NCBI RefSeq assembly: GCF_001011035.1
Contig: NZ_CP011492.1
Coordinates: 7,061,447-7,125,446 of the forward strand
Origin: Streptomyces sp. CNQ-509
Lineage (GTDB): Bacteria; Actinomycetota; Actinomycetes; Streptomycetales; Streptomycetaceae
Length of the DNA: 64,000 nucleotides
Direction of reading: 5' to 3'
Part shown: piece after piece, positions 8,386 to 16,625 of the stretch
Layout of the letters: every line of letters begins with the position of its first letter
How positions within the stretch are numbered: the stretch's first letter is position 1
Translations under genes and position numbers: made by a program
Notes under the pieces: model-generated
The model's input: the letters and a program-made list of their open reading frames with translations, nothing else
The model's database searches: none
What the model was told of the DNA's origin: nothing

Positions 8386-10787
8386 GCGACGACTGGACCT
8401 GGACGTACGAGGGCTACGACCCGTCGCAGGAACGGCTGCGCGAGGCGCTGTGCACGCTGGGCAACGGCAACTTCGCCACGCGCGGGGCCGCTCCCGAGTC
8501 CGGTGCCGACGAGACCCACTACCCGGGCACGTACGCTGCCGGCGTCTACGACCGTCTCACCTCCACCGTCTCCGGACGCCAGGTCGAGAACGAGGACATG
8601 GTCAACCTGCCGAACTGGCTGCCGCTGCGCTTCCGCGCCCGCCCGCCTGCCGCGGCCCCCGGCCGGTGGCTGGCCACCGCCGACGCCGACCCCGTCGCGT
8701 ACCGGCGGCGCCTGCGGCTGCGTACCGGGGTGCTGGAGCGTAGCGCGGTCTTCACCGACGCCGAAGGGCGCAGGATCGAGCTGGCCGAGACCCGCCTGGT
8801 CCACATGGGCGTGCCGCACCTGGCGGCCCTGCGCACCACGCTGACCCCGCTCGGCTGGTCGGGGGAGCTGGAGGTCGAAGCGGCGCTCGACGGCTCCGTG
8901 ACCAACTCCGGCGTCGCGCGGTACCGTGCGTACGCTGGCCGCCACCTCACCCGCGTCGAGACCGGCGCCGACGATCCCGACACCGTGTGGCTGTGCTGCC
9001 GTACGCGCGCCTCCGGCGTACGCGTCGCGCTGGCGGCCCGCACCCGGGTCGCCGCGGGCGACGTCACCGGCTCACGGCCCGTATGCCACGGTGACTCCGG
9101 CGTCGCCCGGCTCCTGTCCGTACGAGCCGTGACGGGCGAGCCGGTCACCGTCGAGAAGACCGTGGCGCTGTCCACCTCGCGGGACCCGGCGCACGTCGAC
9201 CCGCTCCGGGCCGCCCGCGAACACGTCTCCCGGAGCCCGGACTTCACCGCTCTCCTGGCCTCCCACACCGCCGCCTGGGATCATCTCTGGCAGCGCACCG
9301 GTCTCTGCGTACCCGGGAAGGCCGGGGGCATTCTGCGGCTGCACCTGTTCCACCTGTTGCAGACCCTCTCCCCGCACACCGCCCGCCTCGACGCCGGGGT
9401 GCCCGCGCGCGGGCTGCACGGCGAGGCGTACCGCGGGCACGTCTTCTGGGACGAACTGTTCGTGCTGCCCTATCTGAACCTCCACCTGCCGGAGGTCTCC
9501 CGAGCCCTGCTCGACTACCGCCACCGGCGCCTGCCCGCGGCCCGCCGGGCGGCCGCTGCGGCCGGGTACCGCGGCGCCATGTATCCCTGGCAGAGCGGCA
9601 GCGACGGCCGCGAGGAGACCCAGGAGATGCATCTCAACCCGCGCTCGGGCCACTGGCTGCCGGATCACAGCCGGCTGCAGCACCACGTGGGCCTGGCCGT
9701 CGCCTACAACGTCTGGCAGTACGGGCAGGCCACCGGCGACACCGCGTACCTGTACGGCAGAGGCGCCGAGACGGTGCTGGAGGTGGCGCGCTTCTTCGCG
9801 GACCTCGCCGCCTGGGACCCCGCGTACGGCCGCCACCGCATCCGCGGGGTGCTCGGCCCCGACGAATACCACGATGCTTACCCGGATGCCCGCAGGCCGG
9901 GTCTCGACGACAACGCGTACACCAACGTCATGGCCGCCTGGGTGCTGGCGCGCGCACGCGAACTCCTCGCCGGGCTGCCCGGGGCGCGCCGGCGCGAGCT
10001 GGCCGGGCGGATGGGGCTGGGCGAGGAGGAGACGACGCGCTGGGAGGAGGTCTCCCGCACTCTCCACGTGCCCTTCCACCGCGACGTGATCAGCCAGTTC
10101 GAGGGCTACGGCGAGCTCGCCGATTTCGACTGGGACGGCTACCGCAGCCGCTACGGCGACATCCGCCGCCTCGACCGGATCCTGGAGGCCGAAGGCGACT
10201 CGGTCAACCGCTACCAGGCCTCGAAGCAGGCCGACGTCCTCATGCTCGGCTACCTCTTCTCCCCGGCCGAACTCGGGGACGTCTTCGGCAGGCTGGGCCA
10301 CCGTATGGACGACGAGCTGTGGCGCCGCACCGTCGACTACTACCTGGCCCGCACCAGTCACGGCTCGACCCTCTCCAGCCTCGTGCACGGCTGGGTCCTG
10401 GCCCGGGCCCGTCGCAGTTCGGCCTGGACCTACTGCCAGGAGGCGCTCGCCAGCGACGTGGCCGACATCCAGGGCGGTACCACCGGCGAGGGCATCCACC
10501 TCGGGGCCATGGCCGGCACACTGGACATGGTCCAGCGCGGTCTCACCGGACTGGCGGTCCGCGAGGACGCGCTGTGGCTCGACCCGGTGCCGATGCCGCA
10601 GATGTCCGAGTACGTGCTGCGCCTGCGCTACCGGGGTCACCGCGGCATCGAGCTGCGCCTGCGCGCCGGGCGGCTCCATGTCGACGTCCCGCAGTCGGCA
10701 GAGCCACCGCTGACCCTCGTGCTGCCGGACCGTACCGTCACCGTCGAGCCGGGCGAGTCCCGCCGGCTCCGGCTTCCCGACGCCTGA
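8382..10787 (+). CDS. Glycoside hydrolase family 65 disaccharide phosphorylase (trehalose/kojibiose/maltose type)
   Basis: 801 residues, full GH65 length. N-terminal beta-sandwich begins WTYEGYDPSQERLREALCTL with LGNGNFATRG; the (alpha/alpha)6 barrel carries GLHGEAYRGHVFWDELFVLP, MYPWQSGSDGREETQ, and the catalytic-acid motif RGVLGPDEYHD (Glu495); phosphate-side KQADVLMLGYLF and HGSTLSSLVHGW follow. The enzyme cleaves an alpha-linked glucose disaccharide with phosphate to beta-glucose-1-phosphate and glucose. Linkage preference cannot be read from sequence. GTG start overlaps the upstream mutase gene. Role: mobilising trehalose or similar reserve, consistent with a stress/dormancy island. Confidence 0.93.
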   Translation: MSDDWTWTYEGYDPSQERLREALCTLGNGNFATRGAAPESGADETHYPGTYAAGVYDRLTSTVSGRQVENEDMVNLPNWLPLRFRARPPAAAPGRWLATADADPVAYRRRLRLRTGVLERSAVFTDAEGRRIELAETRLVHMGVPHLAALRTTLTPLGWSGELEVEAALDGSVTNSGVARYRAYAGRHLTRVETGADDPDTVWLCCRTRASGVRVALAARTRVAAGDVTGSRPVCHGDSGVARLLSVRAVTGEPVTVEKTVALSTSRDPAHVDPLRAAREHVSRSPDFTALLASHTAAWDHLWQRTGLCVPGKAGGILRLHLFHLLQTLSPHTARLDAGVPARGLHGEAYRGHVFWDELFVLPYLNLHLPEVSRALLDYRHRRLPAARRAAAAAGYRGAMYPWQSGSDGREETQEMHLNPRSGHWLPDHSRLQHHVGLAVAYNVWQYGQATGDTAYLYGRGAETVLEVARFFADLAAWDPAYGRHRIRGVLGPDEYHDAYPDARRPGLDDNAYTNVMAAWVLARARELLAGLPGARRRELAGRMGLGEEETTRWEEVSRTLHVPFHRDVISQFEGYGELADFDWDGYRSRYGDIRRLDRILEAEGDSVNRYQASKQADVLMLGYLFSPAELGDVFGRLGHRMDDELWRRTVDYYLARTSHGSTLSSLVHGWVLARARRSSAWTYCQEALASDVADIQGGTTGEGIHLGAMAGTLDMVQRGLTGLAVREDALWLDPVPMPQMSEYVLRLRYRGHRGIELRLRAGRLHVDVPQSAEPPLTLVLPDRTVTVEPGESRRLRLPDA

Positions 10788-10812
10788 CCGAATCGCACGG
10801 CACCGAAGCCCC

Positions 10813-10838
10813 GAAGCGCCGCCGGAGGCGGCTCCTTC
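10813..10838. terminator. Putative bidirectional terminator
   Basis: Hairpin with GCCGCC-GGA-GGCGGC core extended by GAAG/CTTC, located between the convergent GH65 gene and the CBS-domain gene. Confidence 0.6.
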
Positions 10839-10844
10839 GCGGGC

Positions 10845-11519
10845 TCAGGCCCGGAGCGGTGTGCGGCCGACGTCGTCCACCCGGAAGGACAGGCGGTCCG
10901 TGACGCCGACCACGCCGTCCACGGAGGTGCAGAGCCGCACGATGATCGGGATCAGGCTCCTGCTCTCCACCTGTCCCTGCAACGTCACCCGGCCGCCTTC
11001 CACGTCCACCGACACCTGGGCGGGTGCCAGGCCGAGGGTGTCCTGCAGGACGTCGTGCTCGATCTCCTCCCGGACGGCGTCGTCCTTGCGGAGGAAGATC
11101 TGCAGGAGGTCCCGGCGGCTGATGATGCCGAGCAGCCGGTCCACGTCGTCCACCACCGGCAGTCGCTTGATGTGCTGCACCTCCATGAGCTGGGCGGCCT
11201 CGACGACGTTCCAGTCGGGGTGCGCGCAGACGGCGGGGGCGGACATCAGCTCCTCGGCACGGGCACCTTCCGCCTTGGCGCGCTCCCACGCTTCGAGAGG
11301 GGGCAGGGGTACCCGTCCGTCGGTACCGGGCCGGTCACTGGCCTTGCGCAGCAGATCGGCTTCCGACACCACGCCGACGGGCCGGCCGCCGTTGTCGACC
11401 ACGGGGAGCGCGGCGATCTCGTTCTCCGTCAGCAGGCGGGCGACTTCCTGGAACGGGGTGTCGTCACGGGCGCTGACGACATCCCGCGTCATCAGATCGC
11501 TGACTTTGCGGTGCTGCAT
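10845..11519 (-). CDS. CBS-CBS-BON domain protein 1
   Basis: 224-residue soluble protein. A tandem CBS (Bateman) module covers residues about 1-145: KVSDLMTRDVVSARDDTPFQ, LPVVDNGGRPVGVVSEADLL, ELMSAPAVCAHPDWNVVEAA, LPVVDDVDRLLGIISRRDLL. A BON domain covers about 155-220 (VSVDVEGGRVTLQGQVESRS). CBS pairs usually bind adenosine nucleotides; BON domains bind phospholipid or other surfaces. The start is taken at ATG 11519, with GGGAGG upstream, since the longer frame runs into the stress-protein gene. It sits 23 bases downstream of the universal stress protein gene, same strand, so probably one transcript. Confidence 0.9.
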   Translation of the reverse strand: MQHRKVSDLMTRDVVSARDDTPFQEVARLLTENEIAALPVVDNGGRPVGVVSEADLLRKASDRPGTDGRVPLPPLEAWERAKAEGARAEELMSAPAVCAHPDWNVVEAAQLMEVQHIKRLPVVDDVDRLLGIISRRDLLQIFLRKDDAVREEIEHDVLQDTLGLAPAQVSVDVEGGRVTLQGQVESRSLIPIIVRLCTSVDGVVGVTDRLSFRVDDVGRTPLRA

Positions 11520-11542
11520 CTTCCCTCCCGCGTTCGGGGTGG

Positions 11543-12415
11543 TCACTCGTGCGGGACGACCGCGACGGGCGCGGTGGCGTGGTGCATCAGGGCGTGCGTC
11601 ACCGGGCCGATCAGCGTCGGGAACATCCGGTGCCTGTGCGTACGGCGTCCCCCGACGAGCAGTTGAGCGCCGGCAGCCTGTTCCAGCAGACGCGGCGCCA
11701 CCTCGCCGTCCAGCAGGACGCGCTCCGCCTCCACCTCCGGATAGCGTGCCCGCCAGCCGGCGAGGGCGGAGTCGAGGTTCTCCCGCGCCACGGCCTTGAG
11801 ATCGGAGCCGACCTTCGGGTCCGGCAGTGCCGACGGGTAGGCGTAGATGGCCGAGCGCCGCCACATGTGGACGACGCGGAGCAGGCTGCCCGTCCGGTGG
11901 GCGGCGGCGAAAGCGAACTCCAGCACGGGGTCGAACCCGTGGTCGAGATCCACTCCCGCCACCACGGGAAGCCCGCCGTCCGCGGTGTCCGGGTGCCAGT
12001 CCTGCCGTACGAGGACGGTGGGCCCGGTGGCGTGCGCAACCACCGGCAACGCCACACTTCCGGTGAAGAAGCCCGAGGCCGCACCGATGCCTCGCGACCC
12101 CAGGACGAGAAGTTCTCCGTCCTGCGCCTCGTCCAGAAGTGCCTTCACCGCCGTCTCCGACGTCGCGCCACCGTTGATCTCCACCTCCGGATATCGTTCG
12201 GCCGTCTCCCGGCAGGCGGTGGCGATCCGGTCCCGGACCCACTCCTCGTGCAGTGAGCCGCCCGGGGCGGCCTGCGGGCTACTCGTCGACGCCGCCTCGG
12301 CGTGGACGATACGCAGAGAGATCCGGCGCGCGGCTGCTTCCGCAGCCGCCCACCGGACCGCCGCCATGCTCGGATCCGAGCCGTCCACGCCGACCACCAC
12401 GTGCCGCGTTGTCAT
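11543..12415 (-). CDS. Tandem universal stress protein (UspA x2), copy 1
   Basis: 290 residues in two UspA domains. Domain 1 begins VVVGVDGSDPSMAAVRWAAA and ends with the ATP-binding LVLGSRGIGAASGFFTGSVA and THV-like ATGPTVLVRQ. Domain 2 starts PVVAGVDLDHGFDPVLEFAF and ends LLVGGRRTHRHRMFPTLIGP. The first domain keeps a G-x2-G-x9-G-S/T-like nucleotide site; the second is less regular. Family members bind ATP and accumulate during hypoxia or stationary phase. It heads a two-gene unit with CBS-BON protein 1 and shares its upstream region with the sensor kinase. Confidence 0.92.
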   Translation of the reverse strand: MTTRHVVVGVDGSDPSMAAVRWAAAEAAARRISLRIVHAEAASTSSPQAAPGGSLHEEWVRDRIATACRETAERYPEVEINGGATSETAVKALLDEAQDGELLVLGSRGIGAASGFFTGSVALPVVAHATGPTVLVRQDWHPDTADGGLPVVAGVDLDHGFDPVLEFAFAAAHRTGSLLRVVHMWRRSAIYAYPSALPDPKVGSDLKAVARENLDSALAGWRARYPEVEAERVLLDGEVAPRLLEQAAGAQLLVGGRRTHRHRMFPTLIGPVTHALMHHATAPVAVVPHE

Positions 12416-12560
12416 TGCTGCCTCCCCGGGGGGAACCGACCGGACGGCATGGTCACGAGTGCAGCCCGGTCACGGAAGAACTCCGCGGCATTGGTCACGC
12501 CGCCCCTTCAGCCTGCCGCGGCGGCGGTGTGGCCCACGAGAGCCGTACGGGTTCATCACC

Positions 12561-12574
12561 GGGACCATCGGGCA
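12561..12574. promoter_or_regulatory. Candidate DevR/OsdR-type box, copy 2
   Basis: GGGAC-CATC-GGGCA in the divergent region between universal stress protein 1 (start 12415) and the sensor kinase (start near 12686). It shares GGGACCATCGG with copy 1. Nearby, 12600-12680 is locally AT-richer (GTGAATATTACCC, GCTAATCTGAGAAAAGG) and could hold the kinase promoter. Confidence 0.35.
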
Positions 12575-12685
12575 CACCGGCTCTTCCCGGCGAGGGTGGC
12601 CGAATCGGTGAATATTACCCGTAGTGACATTCGTGCTCCGGAAGCAGGCGGCGAAAGTTGGCGCTAATCTGAGAAAAGGGCACGA

Positions 12686-13894
12686 GTGACGTGTCACGGA
12701 GGGCCCTTGAGTGAACAGAGCGTGAGCCCGTACAGGCATCGGCCGGGCGAGCTGGTACGCCGACGGGAACCGTCGCGGTTCACCGAACGGTGGCTTGAGG
12801 CCACCGCGGACATCACCGCGGGACTGCTCTCCGGGCTGGAGGAACCCGCCGTCCTGGAGATGATCGTCGAGCGGGCCCGCCGCATTCTGGAGACGGACCT
12901 CGGAGTCCTCGCCCTGGCCGAGGGCGGCTCAGGACGGCTGCGGGTGGCGCTGGCCTCCGGCAAGGAAGCGGAGACGTACCAGGGGGTGCTCCTGCCCTGC
13001 CGCGGTTCGTTCGCCGGAGCTGCCGCCGAGGCCGGTAAACCCCTCACGAGCGCCGACCTCTCCCGTGATCCCCGGATCACCGCGGGGTCGCCCGGTGCAC
13101 GGAGACCGGGACCGGCGGTGGCCGTCCCGATGGTCGCCGAGGAGGGTGTCAGGGGCGTGCTCCTGCTCGCACGCAGCGATCCGCTCGACGTGTTCACCGA
13201 CGTGGAGACCGGTCCGCTGCTCGCCTTCGCGGGGCAGGCCGCGATCGCCATGGAACTCGCCGATCGTCGGCGCGACGCCGAACAAGTCGCCCTGCTGAAG
13301 GACCGTGACCGCATCGCGCGGGACCTGCACGACCTCGCGATCCAGCGGTTGTTCGCGACCGGGATCTCGGTGCAGAGCGCGCTGCGCTTCGTCGAGCACG
13401 AGGAGGCCCGGGCCCGCCTGCTGCGCGCCGTGGACGAACTGGACGAGACCACGCGGATCATCCGCTCGACGATCTTCGGCCTCCGTACCGGGCGGGGGGC
13501 GGCGGGAGGCGGCCTGCGGGCCCAGGTCGTCCGGGCCGTGGAGGACGCCGTGCCGGTGCTCGGGTTCACCCCCTCCCTCCGCCTGGAGGGCCTCATCGAC
13601 ACGGACGTCCCCGCGGACGTCGCCGACGCCGTACGGGCGGTGCTGGGGGAGGCGCTCACCAACGTCGGCCGGCACGCCCGCGCGAGCGCCGCCGAGGTGG
13701 TCCTCACCGTGACCGACGGCACGACCACGCTGTCCGTACAGGATGACGGGGTGGGCATGCCGCGCGGCGGCCGGCGCAGCGGACTCGCGAACCTCGCCGA
13801 TCGCGCGGAGAAGCTCGGCGGACGGTTCTCGGTCACCGCTCCGCGCGAGGGCGGCACGTGCGTGACGTGGTCGGTGCCCCTCACCCGCCGATGA
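12686..13894 (+). CDS. GAF-domain sensor histidine kinase (DevS/OsdK-like)
   Basis: About 402 residues. Residues about 45-190 form a GAF domain (VLEMIVERARRILETDLGVL, VAVPMVAEEGVRGVLLLARS, LLAFAGQAAIAMELADRRRD). HisKA_3 follows with the phosphoacceptor in RDRIARDLHDLAIQRLFATG (H215 from GTG 12686), then a HATPase_c domain (ALTNVGRHARA, QDDGVGMP, GLANLADRAEKLGGRF). No membrane segment, so it senses a cytoplasmic signal; DevS-type GAF domains bind haem, but with a single GAF this is unproven. Start is uncertain: GTG 12686 or TTG 12707 (next to GGAGGG). It converges on its probable partner, the NarL-type regulator at 13932-14639. Confidence 0.87.
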   Translation: MTCHGGPLSEQSVSPYRHRPGELVRRREPSRFTERWLEATADITAGLLSGLEEPAVLEMIVERARRILETDLGVLALAEGGSGRLRVALASGKEAETYQGVLLPCRGSFAGAAAEAGKPLTSADLSRDPRITAGSPGARRPGPAVAVPMVAEEGVRGVLLLARSDPLDVFTDVETGPLLAFAGQAAIAMELADRRRDAEQVALLKDRDRIARDLHDLAIQRLFATGISVQSALRFVEHEEARARLLRAVDELDETTRIIRSTIFGLRTGRGAAGGGLRAQVVRAVEDAVPVLGFTPSLRLEGLIDTDVPADVADAVRAVLGEALTNVGRHARASAAEVVLTVTDGTTTLSVQDDGVGMPRGGRRSGLANLADRAEKLGGRFSVTAPREGGTCVTWSVPLTRR

Positions 13895-13901
13895 CCGGCC
13901 G

Positions 13902-13932
13902 GCACCCCGGACCCCGGACCCCGGGCCCCGGT
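13902..13932. terminator. Possible terminator between convergent two-component genes
   Basis: GC-rich stretch with repeated CCCCGGAC/CCCCGGTC units able to pair with the central CCGGGGCCC; positioned between the 3' ends of the kinase and regulator genes. Weak call: several alternative pairings exist and no T-run follows. Confidence 0.35.
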
Positions 13933-14639
13933 CAGCGGTCCCGGGCGCCGTCGCCGCCCGGCCGTACGCCCTCCTCCGAGGCGATCACGGCGGCCTGGAT
14001 GCGGCGCTCCACGCCGAGCTTGCCCAGCAGCCGGGAGATGTTGTTCTTGACCGTCTTCTCCGAGAGATAGAGCCGCTCGCCGATCTCGCGGTTGGTGAGT
14101 CCTTCGCCGATCAGGCCGAGGATCTCCCGCTCCCGGGGCGAGAGGCCGGAAAGCGGGCCCTCCTCCCCGGACTCCTCGGGCCCGCCCCGGAGGTTGTCCA
14201 GCAGCCGGCTCGTCGTGGCCGGATCCAGCATCGACTGCCCCGAGGCGACCGTGCGCACGGCCGCGACCAGGTCGGAGTCCTTGATCTGCTTGAGTACGTA
14301 GCCCGCGGCCCCCGCGAGAATCGCGTCCAGCAGCGCCTCGTCGTCGTCGAAGGAGGTGAGCATCAGGCAGGGGAGGTCCGGCATCCGGGAGCGCAGTTCC
14401 CGGCAGACCGCGATGCCGTCGCCGTCCGGGAGCCTGACGTCGAGGACCGCCACGTCGGGCCGGAGCGCGGGGCCGCGGGCCACGGCCTCCTCGGCCGTCG
14501 ACGCTTCTCCCGCCACCCGGATGTCGGGTTCGTCCTCCAGCAGATCCCGTAGCCCGCGCCGCACCACGTCGTGATCGTCCAGCAGGAAGACCCGGATCGG
14601 CGCCGCGGCCGAGGCGGCGAACCCGTCCGATCCGGTCAC
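13932..14639 (-). CDS. NarL/LuxR-family response regulator (DevR/OsdR-like)
   Basis: 235 residues. Receiver domain: IRVFLLDDHDVVRRGLRDLL (acidic pair), VAVLDVRLPDGDG (phospho-Asp), LMLTSFDDDEAL and AAGYVLKQIKDSDL (conserved Lys). C-terminal LuxR helix-turn-helix: LSPREREILGLIGEGLTNRE, ERLYLSEKTVKNNISRLLGK. The KNNISRLLGKLGVERRIQAA segment closely resembles DosR/DevR. Likely phosphorylated by the adjacent kinase, and the natural candidate to bind the repeated GGGAC-N4-GGCCC-like sites in this island. GTG start overlaps the end of the upstream CBS gene (GTGA), so the two are coupled. Confidence 0.92.
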   Translation of the reverse strand: MTGSDGFAASAAAPIRVFLLDDHDVVRRGLRDLLEDEPDIRVAGEASTAEEAVARGPALRPDVAVLDVRLPDGDGIAVCRELRSRMPDLPCLMLTSFDDDEALLDAILAGAAGYVLKQIKDSDLVAAVRTVASGQSMLDPATTSRLLDNLRGGPEESGEEGPLSGLSPREREILGLIGEGLTNREIGERLYLSEKTVKNNISRLLGKLGVERRIQAAVIASEEGVRPGGDGARDR

Positions 14640-15391
14640 CTCGGCTCCGCGGGCGGTGGCGCGGTCGCGTCTCCGGGGCCGTCGCCCTCGTGCCCCGGGG
14701 AGACCGCCCCCCGCCGGCCCTGCTGCCCGTCCCCGGAGGGCGCGCCGCCGGGTCGCTCCAGCCGGAACCCGACGTCCACGACCCCTTCGACCGCCCGCGC
14801 CATCCGCGCCGCAAGCGGCACGAGCGAGGTGTTGCGGAACCAGCCGGAGAGTGTCACGACACCCTTGTCGACCCGTGCGTGCACGGTGGCCCCGCCGAGA
14901 GGGAACAGCGGGTCGAGGACCTGCCTTTGCACGTCCTCCGCGATGTCCTCATCGGGCCGGAGGAAGACCTTCAGCAGGTCGCCGCGGCTGACGATGCCGG
15001 TCAGGTGCCCCTCAGCGTCCACGACCGGAAGCCGCTTCAAGCGCCGCCGCGCCATGGCCCGCGCGGCTTCCGCGAGGGTGGCGTCGGCCCGTACGGAGAC
15101 GGCGGGCGTCGTCATGAGGTCACGCGCGACCACCGCACCGGCCTTCACGATGCCGTCCGGCCGCCGGTCCCGGTCGGCCACGGACAGCGCGCTGTCCCGG
15201 TACTCCTCCTTGGGCAGCAGATCGGCCTCCGACACCACTCCGGTGACCCGGCCGTCGCCCTCCAGCACGGGCAGCGCGCTGACCCGCCACTTCCGCATCG
15301 CCTCGGCGATCTCCTTGAACGAAGCCTCAGGCCCGACCGCGACGACGGTATGCGTCATGACGTCACTGACGAGGTACGGCGAATGGTTCAT
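14636..15391 (-). CDS. CBS-CBS-BON domain protein 2
   Basis: 251 residues with the same architecture as the 10845-11519 protein: CBS pair (LVSDVMTHTVVAVGPEASFK, LPVLEGDGRVTGVVSEADLL, DLMTTPAVSVRADATLAEAA, LPVVDAEGHLTGIVSRGDLL), then a BON domain (ATVHARVDKGVVTLSGWFRN). It differs by a 35-residue low-complexity tail rich in Gly, Ala and Pro. ATG 15391 chosen; the longer frame has no start signal. It is cotranscribed with the DevR-like regulator downstream, a hint that the regulator controls it. Confidence 0.88.
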   Translation of the reverse strand: MNHSPYLVSDVMTHTVVAVGPEASFKEIAEAMRKWRVSALPVLEGDGRVTGVVSEADLLPKEEYRDSALSVADRDRRPDGIVKAGAVVARDLMTTPAVSVRADATLAEAARAMARRRLKRLPVVDAEGHLTGIVSRGDLLKVFLRPDEDIAEDVQRQVLDPLFPLGGATVHARVDKGVVTLSGWFRNTSLVPLAARMARAVEGVVDVGFRLERPGGAPSGDGQQGRRGAVSPGHEGDGPGDATAPPPAEPR

Positions 15392-15722
15392 GGCGATCCT
15401 TCCGGGGCCGGAACGGGGTACGGGCCACGCGCCGGTGAGTAAGTTCGAGCTACCACTCCGGCCGGGGAACCTGCTCGTGCACGCCGGACTCTCACCCGGA
15501 CGGCGAGCAGGCCGGGCCCGTTCGGGCGGCATCTGCGCCGTCGATCCCCCAGGGCGCCGTGGCCCGCGGCACCGGTCCGGAGGCCCGGCGGCCGGGACCC
15601 TCGGTTCGCAGTCGGGACGAGTGGCCCCTCCACCGGCCACCCCGCCGCGGCGGACGCTGGGGAGGAACACCGCGGCGCCGGCCGGCACCGGCAGGCGACC
15701 TCGAAGAGAGGACGTGAGGGTG
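15392..15722. other. Divergent intergenic region between CBS protein 2 and universal stress protein 2
   Basis: 331 bases without a gene. It contains the candidate operator at 15614-15627 and must carry promoters for both flanking genes. No clear -35/-10 pair was recognised by eye. Confidence 0.6.
15614..15627. promoter_or_regulatory. Candidate DevR/OsdR-type box, copy 3
   Basis: TC-GGGAC-GAGT-GGCCC, the best of the three matches to the DosR core (GGGACtwwaGTCCC, one mismatch in the right half plus the spacer). It lies 96 bases before the ATG of universal stress protein 2. Confidence 0.45.
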
Positions 15723-16595
15723 ATGGAACATCCCGTGGTCGTCGGCACCGACGGCTCACTCCACAGCCTGCGCGCCATCGACCTGGCGGCCGACGAGGCG
15801 GCGCGGCACGGCGTCCCGCTGCGCGTCGTGTTCGCCTCACTCTGGGAGAGATACGAATCGATGGTCCCCGATATCAGAGGGGGCGAGCGCCCGCCCTTCG
15901 AGATCCTCGCCGATGACATCGCGGGGTCCGGTGAGGAGCGGGCGAGGAGGCGTCAGCCGGACCTGAAGGTGACCAGCCGGGTGCTGTCCGACGAGCCGGA
16001 CACCGCGCTCACGGAGGAGAGCCACCAGGCGTTCGCCGTCGTGACGGGCTCCCGCGGCCGGGGCGGCGCCGCATCGCTGCTGCTCGGCTCGGTGAGCCTC
16101 GCGGTGGCCGCCCGTGCCACCTGTCCCGTCATCGTGGTGCGCGGCGACGAGGAGACGTGGGACGACCGCTCCCGTCCCGTCGTCCTGGGCGTGAGCGAGC
16201 TGGCCGAAGGGCAGGCCGCCACCGAGTTCGCCTTCCGCGAGGCGGCCGCACGGCACAGCCCGCTGCTGGCCGTACGGGCCTGGCGGTGCCCCGTGTTCGA
16301 GCCGGGAGGCCATCTCGGACACGGCTCGGTGGCGCTCTACGAAGAGAAGGCCTCGGCAGTCGTCTCCGATGTCCTGGACGAGCCGCGACGCACTCACCCG
16401 GATGTCGGGGTACAGCGCCGGCTTGCCGAGGGCCCGGCTCACCACGTGCTCATGGGCGCCTCCGCGGAAGCGGGGCTGGTCGTACTCGGCGCCCCGCGCC
16501 GGCGTGGGCACGCGGGGCTCCAGTTGGGGCGTGTGACGCACGCGCTCCTGCACAGCTCCACGTGCCCTGTCGCCGTGGTCCCCGAGAGGCACTGA
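15723..16595 (+). CDS. Tandem universal stress protein (UspA x2), copy 2
   Basis: 290 residues, two UspA domains. Domain 1 starts HPVVVGTDGSLHSLRAIDLA and ends VVTGSRGRGGAASLLLGSVS with CPVIVVRGDE, a good G-x2-G-x9-G-S ATP site. Domain 2 starts RPVVLGVSELAEGQAATEFA and ends LVVLGAPRRRGHAGLQLGRV with CPVAVVPE. ATG 15723 is preceded by GAGAGGA at good spacing; in-frame GTGs at 15714 and 15720 are alternatives. It is divergent from CBS protein 2 and the DevR-like regulator and has a candidate operator upstream. Confidence 0.92.
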   Translation: MEHPVVVGTDGSLHSLRAIDLAADEAARHGVPLRVVFASLWERYESMVPDIRGGERPPFEILADDIAGSGEERARRRQPDLKVTSRVLSDEPDTALTEESHQAFAVVTGSRGRGGAASLLLGSVSLAVAARATCPVIVVRGDEETWDDRSRPVVLGVSELAEGQAATEFAFREAAARHSPLLAVRAWRCPVFEPGGHLGHGSVALYEEKASAVVSDVLDEPRRTHPDVGVQRRLAEGPAHHVLMGASAEAGLVVLGAPRRRGHAGLQLGRVTHALLHSSTCPVAVVPERH

Positions 16596-16625
16596 CGACA
16601 CGGCGGCCAGGAGAACGGCGGCTGG

